NCBI GenBank assembly: GCA_021770615.1
Contig: JAETQR010000004.1
Coordinates: 1-64,000, forward strand
Length of the DNA stretch: 64,000 nt
Reading direction: 5' to 3'
Origin: Lachnospiraceae bacterium
Lineage (GTDB): Bacteria > Bacillota_A > Clostridia > Lachnospirales > Lachnospiraceae
Shown here: piece after piece, positions 36,436-42,864 of the stretch
Layout of the letters: the number at the start of each line of letters is the position of its first letter
Numbering within the stretch: position 1 is the first letter of the stretch
Position numbers and translations under genes: made by a program
The notes under the pieces: generated by a model
Told to the model about the DNA's origin: nothing
Databases searched by the model: none
What the model saw: the letters and a program-made list of their open reading frames with translations, nothing else

Positions 36436-37014
36436 ATGTTTGATGCGACACAGGAGAAGATCATTCATGCGACAATGGAGCTGATCATGGAAAGAGGGTA
36501 CAGTTGTACGACGACGAAAGATATCGCCATTCGGGCAGGAATCAATGAGTGCACGATTTTCCGTAAATTTAAGGGAAAAAAGGATATCGTACTGGAGGCG
36601 ATGACCCTGCCGGAGTGGAATCCGCAGTTAAAGGAATCGGACTTTACGGTGGTGGATGAACTTGAGGCTGATTTGATTTCTTTTTCGCAGACGTATTTTT
36701 CAAAAGTTACGCCACGCATGGTGCGGATTTCAATCGGCCTGAGAACGCCGGAACTATTTTCCGACACAGCAGCAGGCATTATGGAAATTCCAAATACGTT
36801 TATGAAGGTAGTCGTTACGTATCTGGAACGGATGTATCAGAAAGGACAGATCCGAAACAATGATTTTCAGGGAATGGCATTACAGTTTCTTGCGATGAAT
36901 TTGGGGTTTGTGTTTTTGAAAGCTTCTTTTGGGGATGAATTAACAGAGATCCAAAAGGAAGAATATATCAATAACAGTGTTCGGACATTTATCAATGGGA
37001 TCAGGTTAGGTTAA
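36436..37014 (+). CDS. TetR/AcrR family transcriptional regulator
   Basis: A 192-residue regulator. The helix-turn-helix is at about 22-48: YSCTTTKDIAIRAGINECTI then FRKFKGKKDIV. The C-terminal ligand domain is of the C-terminal TetR_C type with no recognisable ligand site. ATG 36436 follows CAAGGAGG. The same 16-base palindrome occurs at its own promoter and before the next operon, so the protein likely represses both itself and the thioredoxin-like/metallo-beta-lactamase genes. Confidence 0.9.
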   Translation: MFDATQEKIIHATMELIMERGYSCTTTKDIAIRAGINECTIFRKFKGKKDIVLEAMTLPEWNPQLKESDFTVVDELEADLISFSQTYFSKVTPRMVRISIGLRTPELFSDTAAGIMEIPNTFMKVVVTYLERMYQKGQIRNNDFQGMALQFLAMNLGFVFLKASFGDELTEIQKEEYINNSVRTFINGIRLG

Positions 37015-37053
37015 GGTACTTTTACATGAGGTGCCTTTTCTCTTGATCTTAAT

Positions 37054-37069
37054 GCAAGTGCATACTTGC
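37054..37069. promoter_or_regulatory. Second copy of the TetR-type operator
   Basis: GCAAGTGCATACTTGC, with the same arms (GCAAGT/ACTTGC) and spacing as at 36407-36422. It lies 21 bases before the GTG start of the small thioredoxin-like gene. A TTGATC at 37043 could be the -35 box, but no good -10 is seen. Confidence 0.72.
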
Positions 37070-37090
37070 GTGCAAAAAGGAGGGAATAAA

Positions 37091-37216
37091 GTGGTTTATT
37101 TTATGGCAGATATGGATGCCTGTTTTTCCTGTGATGAATATAAAGGAATCATCGAGAAAAGGGAAAATTGTGTGGATGCCCGGGCGATCGTTGTAGAAGG
37201 AGGAGAAGAGTTATGA
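37091..37216 (+). CDS. 41-residue thioredoxin-like CxxC protein
   Basis: A small gene starting at GTG 37091 behind AAAGGAGGG. The product reads VVYFMADMDACFSC, then a helix (DEYKGIIEKR), then ARAIVVEGG. This looks like the first beta-alpha-beta unit of a thioredoxin fold with an active-site-like CFSC motif, but without the rest of the domain. Its stop overlaps the next start by four bases (ATGA), so the two are translationally coupled, which supports it as a real gene. Function unknown; a redox partner of the downstream hydrolase is a guess. Confidence 0.65.
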   Translation: MVYFMADMDACFSCDEYKGIIEKRENCVDARAIVVEGGEEL

Positions 37217-38040
37217 ATATAGTGATCCATCAGGTTAAGATTAACTTTAATGTAACACCGGAAATCAAAAGATTTGTATATGTTTATATCATAGCAGGGA
37301 AAAAGGGCTGCTATCTCATTGACTCAGGGGTGGCTGGCTCGGAAACGATCATTGAAAAGGAGTTAACGCAGATGGGAAGAAGCATATCGGATGTGAAAGC
37401 ACTGTTTATCACTCATGCCCATCCGGATCACATCGGAGGAGCAGCGGCATTAAAAAGAGCATCTGGCTGTCAGATATATGCAAGTGCCGGGGAAGCGTCC
37501 TGGATCGCGAACATTGACCTCCAGTTTAAACAACGTCCCATCCCTGATTTTTATCAACTAGTCAGCGAATCCGTATCGCCGGATCACTTTCTTGCAGAGC
37601 ATGACACCGTCATTCTGGAACAGGGATTAACGCTGCAGGCCATTTCCACACCGGGACACTCCGCAGACGAAATCTCTTTTATCATGGATAAATCGGTGTT
37701 TATCGGTGACAGCGTTCCGGTAAGGGGAGATATTCCCATTTATGTAGATGTGCAGCAACTTCGAAACAGCCTTCATAAACTGTCTGCTTTGTCGGAGATC
37801 CATACTTTTTATCCGGCATGGGACCAGACATATTCCCGGATCGAAATGCAGAAAAAAATAAAAGAGGCACTTGAAATGATTGACAAAATTGGGGAAGCCG
37901 TAGCGGATGTATTAAAAAGAGACAAGAAAATGAATCCCCCGGAAATAGCCCGTGCAGTATGTGAGAAACTACAGATGCCCTGGCTTATGGGAAATCCTCT
38001 TTTTGTAAAAACGATAGAAAGTCATATTCGTATTTTATAA
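37213..38040 (+). CDS. Metallo-beta-lactamase fold hydrolase
   Basis: A 275-residue MBL-fold enzyme. Metal ligands are in THAHPDHIGG (His68, His70, Asp72, His73), the later GHSADE and an Asp in IGDSVP; the usual C-terminal helical tail follows (KIKEALEMIDKIGEAVADVL). GAAGGAGGAG precedes ATG 37213, inside the end of the small CxxC gene. Members of this group hydrolyse thioesters or other esters; the substrate here is not visible. It converges with the acetyltransferase gene, overlapping it by six bases. Confidence 0.88.
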   Translation: MNIVIHQVKINFNVTPEIKRFVYVYIIAGKKGCYLIDSGVAGSETIIEKELTQMGRSISDVKALFITHAHPDHIGGAAALKRASGCQIYASAGEASWIANIDLQFKQRPIPDFYQLVSESVSPDHFLAEHDTVILEQGLTLQAISTPGHSADEISFIMDKSVFIGDSVPVRGDIPIYVDVQQLRNSLHKLSALSEIHTFYPAWDQTYSRIEMQKKIKEALEMIDKIGEAVADVLKRDKKMNPPEIARAVCEKLQMPWLMGNPLFVKTIESHIRIL

Positions 38041-38451
38041 ATCTTTTTTCATCCATATATGCGGGCAGCCCTCATCGAAATCGGGGGCACCGAATGTCTG
38101 ATATCCCTGTTTGTTATAGAAGGGAGCTGCCTGTTTTTGGGCATGGAGAAGAATCTGTTTTCCGCCATACTGTTTGATCTGTGTTTCCGCTATCTGAAGA
38201 AGTTCGGCTCCGATTCTTTTCCCGCGGTATGATTTCAGGACAGCGATCCTTCCGATCAAATAAATATCTTTTTTGCCATCTTTGAAAAAACGACAGGTGC
38301 CAATCGGTTCCTTCCCTTCAAATATGACGATATGTTTTGCAATGCGGTCGGTTTCGTCAAATTCATCACAAAATCCCTGCTCGTCTATAAAGACGGCTTT
38401 GCGGATTTTTATGGCTTCTTCCGGTAATTGATCAAAGAGTTTGTGTTGCAT
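38035..38451 (-). CDS. GNAT family N-acetyltransferase (ElaA/YjcF-like)
   Basis: A 138-residue acetyltransferase using acetyl-CoA. The start motif IRKAVFIDEQGFCDEFD is typical of the ElaA/YjcF group; the acetyl-CoA loop is in IGRIAVLKSYRGKRIGAELL, and the C-terminal FYNKQGYQTFG follows. AAAGGA precedes the ATG at 38451. The substrate is unknown. It probably shares a transcript with the phosphatase gene upstream (15-base gap). Confidence 0.88.
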   Translation of the reverse strand: MQHKLFDQLPEEAIKIRKAVFIDEQGFCDEFDETDRIAKHIVIFEGKEPIGTCRFFKDGKKDIYLIGRIAVLKSYRGKRIGAELLQIAETQIKQYGGKQILLHAQKQAAPFYNKQGYQTFGAPDFDEGCPHIWMKKDL

Positions 38452-38466
38452 GAGATTGTATCCTTT

Positions 38467-38943
38467 TTATGGTTTTATTTGTATTGATTGTTCCTTTTCC
38501 AGATATGCCAGAAAAGTCTCCCCGGCTTCCTGTATATCTTCATAAGTCCGTTTAAAATTCCCGGTATACCATGGGTCGGCAATATTTCTCGGATTTTTTG
38601 AAAAATCGAGAAACTTATAGATTTTATGCTCGGGATCGCCGCCGAAGATGCGCTGCATGTTCTGGATATTCCGGTCGTCCATGCCAATGATAAAATCATA
38701 GGCATCATAATCTTTCTTTTTGATCTGGACAGCCCGTTTGCCATAACAACTGATGCCAAGGTCAGACAGGATTTTCTGCGTCCCGTGGTGAGGTGGGTTC
38801 CCAAGTTCCTCAGTGCTTGTAGCAACGGAGGCGATGTGAAACTGGGAGGCTAGTCCAAGTTTTTCTATTTTGTCACGGAATAAATATTCTGCCATGGGAG
38901 AGCGGCAGATGTTTCCGTGGCAGACGAAAAGTATTTTTATCAT
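38467..38943 (-). CDS. Low molecular weight protein-tyrosine phosphatase
   Basis: A 158-residue enzyme with the P-loop C(X)5R at the N-terminus (CHGNICRS: Cys8, Arg14) and the general acid Asp in ADPWYTGNF near residue 125. It removes phosphate from tyrosine (or arginine) in proteins; in Firmicutes often tied to capsule or stress control. Length is normal. A 30-base copy of its first codons lies 1.9 kb away at 40799-40828. Confidence 0.94.
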   Translation of the reverse strand: MIKILFVCHGNICRSPMAEYLFRDKIEKLGLASQFHIASVATSTEELGNPPHHGTQKILSDLGISCYGKRAVQIKKKDYDAYDFIIGMDDRNIQNMQRIFGGDPEHKIYKFLDFSKNPRNIADPWYTGNFKRTYEDIQEAGETFLAYLEKEQSIQIKP

Positions 38944-38999
38944 TGTTTTTATATCCTTTCAAAAGTCTATGGAAGTCTGTATATTCTTAAAAGCAAATC

Positions 39000-39677
39000 T
39001 TATTTTCCCGGAAGTTCTTTCAATAGTGGCTTACATTTTTTGATAATCTCTCCAACTGTTTTACCACTCTGACGGTATATTTTCATAAGTCCGTTATTTA
39101 CCTGCTGTTTTGTCTTACCGTCCAAAAGCACCCGAATGATTTGTTCTTTATGTTTTGTATACTCTGGTTCTTTGAAATGCTGTCCGAAAAAGGAGCGTAT
39201 CTGCGCTTCTCTATTGTTGGTTTTTTTAGACACATTTTTCGATGCATTGGCTTTTCTGCGGGTAGACTTGTTTTTCACCTGCTCGTCTCTTTTATCTATT
39301 GTAGAAATTCTTTTTACTTTCCATTTTTCCCCGCAGAACTTCTCAATATCCTTATCAAAATCTGTGTCTTTTGAAACAATAAAATACTCTGCTGTCTTAT
39401 TCTTTTTTAATAACTTCTCAATATCGAATAAAATCCAAAAATCAGCTGCATTTTCTATCGACCATTTTGCCTCGATATATTTAAAATGAGCCTTGGACTT
39501 GTTAATAAGGTTATGAAAATCCAATGTAAGCTTTTCTTCTTTTTTGCGTTCTTCACGATAATATATTCTGACGCAGTCTTTATCCGACAGATTTTTAATA
39601 CCATCTAAACCGGAACAATGGACATTCTCAAAATCAACAAGAAAAAATCTTTGATATTTTTTCGTTTTTTTACCCAT
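39000..39677 (-). CDS. PIN/NYN-like nuclease-domain protein
   Basis: A 225-residue protein whose first 130 residues look like a PIN-like RNase fold: FFLVDFENVH (Asp15, Glu17, Asn18), an acidic IENAADFWILFDIEKLL and YFIVSKDTDFDKDIEKF. The second part is a Lys-rich linker and a helical domain (HKEQIIRVLLDGKTKQQVNNGLMKIYRQSGK). This resembles short PIN-domain proteins common in gut Firmicutes, without known targets. GGAG precedes the ATG at 39677. The 200 bases up to 39877 hold nothing I can support. Confidence 0.7.
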   Translation of the reverse strand: MGKKTKKYQRFFLVDFENVHCSGLDGIKNLSDKDCVRIYYREERKKEEKLTLDFHNLINKSKAHFKYIEAKWSIENAADFWILFDIEKLLKKNKTAEYFIVSKDTDFDKDIEKFCGEKWKVKRISTIDKRDEQVKNKSTRRKANASKNVSKKTNNREAQIRSFFGQHFKEPEYTKHKEQIIRVLLDGKTKQQVNNGLMKIYRQSGKTVGEIIKKCKPLLKELPGK

Positions 39678-39877
39678 TTACTTTTCTCCTCTCTGATACT
39701 GAAATTGAACGCAGACAATATTCCTTTCTTTCTATATCACAATTTGACACAAACATCCAGAAACATCAAACATCCTCATCGGAATTTCCACGTTCTAAAC
39801 AAGCTCATGTACCAGTCACTTCCCATATAAGAACATATCATCGTATATTAAATCGTTCTCCAAAAAAATTATTTGTT

Positions 39878-40218
39878 TTACTCCCACCATTTAAGAATCC
39901 CCTTTTGGTCTTTCATGAAAAACAACAGACGAATGATTTCTTCATAATAAGGAATGAATTTGCCGTTGTCGATCATCTGAATAATTTCTTCTGGAAACGC
40001 CGATTTTGCGGATTGCACTTCTTCGGGCTGTAATACCAGTTCGGAAAGTTCAACTTCGATATTTACAACATAAATATCGTCAAATACCGGGGCATGGTGA
40101 ATCGTTAACGCAGGTCGTATTCTATTCAGAGAAATGATCCGTCCGGCACTTGTGCGCCGCGCTCCATTGTCTGATTAAGCGGCAGGCGGTCTTTGTCGTA
40201 TAAATCAAAACGTTCCAT
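39878..40218 (-). pseudogene. Nudix hydrolase remnant with the Nudix box deleted
   Basis: Behind AGGAGG the frame opens MERFDLYDKDRLPLNQTMER, a typical start of Firmicutes Nudix hydrolases, and reaches a stop after PDGSFL. In another frame the known C-terminal part resumes: PALTIHHAPVFDDIYVV, then EVQSAKSAFPEEIIQMIDNG and KFIPYYEEIIRL. The catalytic GX5EX7REUXEEXGU box and surrounding sequence are missing, so the gene is inactive. Its promoter is still consensus (40256-40284). Confidence 0.8.
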
Positions 40219-40255
40219 AATCATTCCTCCTCTCGCAAAAATTTTTCATGATTTT

Positions 40256-40284
40256 ATTATATAAAAAACATTTTCATTTGTCAA
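40256..40284 (-). promoter_or_regulatory. Consensus promoter of the Nudix pseudogene
   Basis: On the minus strand TTGACA (40284-40279) and TATAAT (40261-40256) with a 17-base spacer, 38 bases before the start codon. Confidence 0.8.
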
Positions 40285-40393
40285 AATGACTGAATGAAGG
40301 GTATACTTAAGTATTGCAAGAAAATCCTATATGGGAAATTTCGAGATGATATAACGTTTCTTATGCAAAACACGAATTTTGCAATAAATTTGA

Positions 40394-40422
40394 TTGAGCA
40401 TCAAATTACTATATGGTATAAT
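40394..40422 (+). promoter_or_regulatory. Promoter for the small membrane toxin mRNA
   Basis: TTGAGC (40394-40399) and TATAAT (40417-40422), 17-base spacer. The transcript would have a leader of about 100 bases before the toxin start at 40529, rich in short inverted repeats (GAACTTTAGTTC at about 40466). Confidence 0.65.
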
Positions 40423-40528
40423 CAATTTGTATAATTGAAAAGAACGTAGGATGCGATTTTCCGAAGAACTTTAGTTCTTTTAGATGCCCTCTAGTCTTTT
40501 AGTCTTTTACGAAAGAGGGTGATGCCCT

Positions 40529-40609
40529 ATGAGCATAATGGAAGTTTTAACATTATTACTTGTATTATTTGCGGCTCTGTCTTACATAGACAATCATAAA
40601 AAGAAATAG
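40529..40609 (+). CDS. Type I toxin-like small hydrophobic peptide
   Basis: A 26-residue peptide: MSIMEVLTLLLVLFAAL, then SYIDNHKKK. It has one membrane helix and a basic tail, as in the small peptides annotated as holin-like toxins (TxpA/BsrG/Lpt group) of Firmicutes. AGAGGGTGATG precedes it. The stop codon lies inside a hairpin shared with an antisense transcript from the opposite strand (40700 promoter), the usual design of a type I toxin-antitoxin locus. Overproduction of such peptides damages the membrane; here this is inferred. Confidence 0.7.
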   Translation: MSIMEVLTLLLVLFAALSYIDNHKKK

Positions 40610-40693
40610 CATCCCTACCGCCTAAAGTGAGGATGCTATTCTTTATAACTATTTTTACTGAGGGCAATCGGAGATTCAATTCCGATTACTTCT
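40597..40693 (-). ncRNA. Predicted antisense antitoxin RNA
   Basis: A minus-strand promoter at 40700-40728 would start RNA near 40693 and run into the hairpin 40605-40640 followed, on that strand, by TTTCTTTTT (40606-40598). The roughly 95-base RNA overlaps the 3' end of the toxin mRNA and could pair with it, blocking translation or exposing it to RNase III. Start and end are inferred from the promoter and hairpin. Confidence 0.6.
40605..40640. terminator. Bidirectional terminator between toxin mRNA and antisense RNA
   Basis: Perfect 10-base stem AATAGCATCC with GGATGCTATT. Followed by CTTT on the plus strand and by a longer T-run on the minus strand. Confidence 0.8.
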
Positions 40694-40699
40694 AAGTAG

Positions 40700-40728
40700 A
40701 TTATACACCAGAGCCGCTTGATTTTCAA
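40700..40728 (-). promoter_or_regulatory. Promoter of the antisense RNA
   Basis: On the minus strand TTGAAA (40728-40723) and TATAAT (40705-40700), spacer 17. It overlaps a separate hairpin (GAGCCGCTTGA/TCAAGTGGCTC, 40711-40736) that may end plus-strand transcripts. Confidence 0.72.
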
Positions 40729-40798
40729 GTGGCTCTTTCGCTTTTATTGCCCCTATAACACTTGATTTTCGGAAAATATTGAGATTAGTTAGAGTTCT

Positions 40799-40828
40799 GC
40801 CATGGCAGACAAAAAGTATTTTTATCAT
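40799..40828 (-). pseudogene. 5' remnant of a second tyrosine phosphatase gene
   Basis: The first ten codons (MIKILFVCHG) match the start of the phosphatase gene at 38943 in about 27 of 30 bases, with AAAGGAG upstream. After HG the similarity ends. It is a scar of a duplication, insertion or deletion next to this accessory block. Confidence 0.6.
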
Positions 40829-40860
40829 ATCTCTAAAACTCCTTTATCGTATAAATTCTC

Positions 40861-41178
40861 TTAGCTTTGCACAAATGGATATTTCTTAGTCAGATCAACA
40901 TCCATCTCCATCATACTCAAGATTCTGCTGGCAGCCCCGGACGGATGATTCGTTCCTGCTTCCCAAGCCTCAACTGTCTTTGGGGATACCCCCATATAAC
41001 TGGCAAAAATTTTTTGAGACATTCCTGTTCTTTTTCTTATATTTTGTATCTCGGACGCTTTATAGTCTTTGACTGGTACGATCGTTACGGTTCGCCTTTG
41101 TAATACTTTTTTCTCTGCTTTTGTATCTTCAACTGCTTCTGTAAGACCTGATATAATACTTTCATATACATTACTCAT
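40861..41178 (-). CDS. HigA-like antitoxin (XRE family)
   Basis: A 105-residue antitoxin with a helix-turn-helix at about 65-85: SEIQNIRKRTGMSQKIFASYMGVSPKTVEAWEAG (split here only for reading as helix 2 MSQKIFASYM and helix 3 SPKTVEAWE). It follows the toxin gene, the usual HigBA order. AAAGGGG precedes ATG 41178. It would bind the toxin and the palindrome in the promoter at 41555-41583. Confidence 0.9.
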   Translation of the reverse strand: MSNVYESIISGLTEAVEDTKAEKKVLQRRTVTIVPVKDYKASEIQNIRKRTGMSQKIFASYMGVSPKTVEAWEAGTNHPSGAASRILSMMEMDVDLTKKYPFVQS

Positions 41179-41199
41179 ATTACAGTCCCCTTTCTTTAT

Positions 41200-41532
41200 T
41201 TATACTGGATTTTCCAATATATTAATTAATTTTTTGATTTCATTTCGCTCTGTCTTTGAAAGATTATCCTTTTTACTTTTCGGATATACAGTAATCAGAT
41301 AAACGGTTTCATGAATTACAAAATCCACATAACATACTCTGGTGCTTCCGCTTTTTCCAGAATTTTCAAAGGAAAATCTCATTTTCCGGAGACCTCCTGT
41401 TCCCGGTACAACATCTCCAGTCTTTGGATTCTTTAATATTTCTAATTCGAGCCGCCTTAAATCATCATCTGTAAATCCCAGACGCTGCCAGTTTTTTACA
41501 AATTCTAATGTTTGTATAAAAGTTCTTGTCAT
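41200..41532 (-). CDS. RelE/HigB-like toxin
   Basis: A 110-residue toxin of the RelE superfamily: TLEFVKNWQRLGFTDDDLRRLE, PGTGGLRKMRFSFENSGKSG, then RVCYVDFVIHETVYLITVYP with KSKKDNLSKTE near the end. This is the NadS/HigB-like subgroup that cleaves ribosome-bound mRNA. GAGGT lies seven bases before ATG 41532. First gene of the pair, 21 bases before the antitoxin. Confidence 0.9.
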   Translation of the reverse strand: MTRTFIQTLEFVKNWQRLGFTDDDLRRLELEILKNPKTGDVVPGTGGLRKMRFSFENSGKSGSTRVCYVDFVIHETVYLITVYPKSKKDNLSKTERNEIKKLINILENPV

Positions 41533-41554
41533 TAGATTACCTCATAATAATTAT

Positions 41555-41583
41555 AATATACCCTATTCAATAGGGAATGTCAA
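41555..41583 (-). promoter_or_regulatory. HigBA promoter with internal operator
   Basis: Minus strand TTGACA (41583-41578) and TATATT (41560-41555), 17-base spacer. The spacer is filled by the perfect palindrome CCCTATTCAATAGGG (41561-41575), a likely operator for the antitoxin complex. Confidence 0.82.
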
Positions 41584-41671
41584 TCTCTATTTGCCATAGC
41601 AGGACGATACAATAAATGGAATATAGTTAAGAAGATTAAAATTAAGAAAAAAGAATTAAATATTGATGATC

Positions 41672-41713
41672 ATAGAGAGGACATATTTGATTTTTGAACA
41701 TTGTCCTCTCTAT
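41672..41713. terminator. Terminator-like hairpin between the HigBA pair and the zinc-ribbon gene
   Basis: A 12-base stem (ATAGAGAGGACA with TGTCCTCTCTAT) with an 18-base loop and A/T-rich flanks; it can act on transcripts from the minus-strand gene at 41780. Confidence 0.6.
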
Positions 41714-41779
41714 TACTTTATAAATTTTCGATATAAATGTAGTGGTTTTCAAGGAAAAAGATACTTGGGTCTTTCCCGT

Positions 41780-42646
41780 TTATTCGCCTTTCCGGTCACA
41801 GTACTCCCCATATTTCTCATCCACAAGCTGATCGATATAATCTTTACTAAACAACGGGAACTGTCCCGCCAGTTCGTCCTTTAGGATCTCTGTCACATGG
41901 AAAAAGTTTTCTTCTTCTGACAGTTCTTCGTTATCAAGGGATGAAAAATATTCGTCTGTGAACTGACTTTCAATATAAGCCTGAACCCTTTCAAGTATGT
42001 TTTCCTCTTCCGAAACAAGGTTTTTGATCCGGCCTGCCTTGCGCAGAGAAGAGACCCCGATGCCTAAAAAGATCGTAAAGACGACAAATAAAACAATCAT
42101 AGAATAGTTATTAAATAAATGAAGGATACCTGCCAGATTAATCCCGGTAAATGCATATCCTAAAATCGCAAATACGATGAAAGAGTAGCCGCTGAATTTG
42201 AGGTCCTCGTATTTATCTTTTTTGTTTACGTAAACCGTGCTGGCTTCCGTCCTCAGATCGGAGAGCAGTTCGTTTGCCTCCTCATCTTTAATCTCATCTA
42301 ACTGTTCCTCAAGGATCGGTAAGATCTTTTCCAGGTCAAGTTCATCTGCTTCCTCTACTTTGGCAAAGCTGGTCACGATCTCCGTAGCGCGTTCAAGTTC
42401 CGGGTAAGCGACCACGAGATAAAAGCCATCATTTTCTTCATGGGGCATAAGAGCGCAGGTCGTCAGTCCGGAAAAACGGAAAAAGCGTAGGAATTTGTTC
42501 CCGGCCGCCTCATCCGTTACAGAGCCGATGATCTGGGGGGCGTCTTTATCGATCTCCTCCGGAAGTTCGGTGACAAGTTCACACCCACAGTCTACACAAG
42601 TAGTAACCCCTTCGATATATTCATTTCTACATTTTGGACACCACAT
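41780..42646 (-). CDS. Zinc-ribbon membrane protein
   Basis: A 288-residue protein starting at ATG 42646 behind AAAGGAG; longer frames upstream are leader sequence. It opens with a zinc ribbon (CPKCRNEYIEGVTTCVDCG), then a DUF2007-like domain (FFRFSGLTTCALMPHEEND, FYLVVAYPELERATEIV), an acidic helical stretch, two membrane helices at about 165-185 and 192-212, and a cytosolic tail rich in Glu. It probably acts as a membrane-linked regulatory protein; no function is established. Divergent from the radical SAM gene. Confidence 0.75.
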   Translation of the reverse strand: MWCPKCRNEYIEGVTTCVDCGCELVTELPEEIDKDAPQIIGSVTDEAAGNKFLRFFRFSGLTTCALMPHEENDGFYLVVAYPELERATEIVTSFAKVEEADELDLEKILPILEEQLDEIKDEEANELLSDLRTEASTVYVNKKDKYEDLKFSGYSFIVFAILGYAFTGINLAGILHLFNNYSMIVLFVVFTIFLGIGVSSLRKAGRIKNLVSEEENILERVQAYIESQFTDEYFSSLDNEELSEEENFFHVTEILKDELAGQFPLFSKDYIDQLVDEKYGEYCDRKGE

Positions 42647-42864
42647 AACTAAAACTCCTTTCCAAATTGGCATCGCCAGGCTATACACGGATCCGCAGAT
42701 CCTTCTTTTTGTGCGAAAACTAGTTTTATAGTAGCATAGACGGAATAAAAAAGCAATTTTTTTCTTGTCGGGATATTTCACGAATGGTATACTAATGATA
42801 TTGGCGCTGCCCAGCTTGGCCGGGCGACGCCAAAAGGTCATGAACAAATGAAATGGAGATCGCT

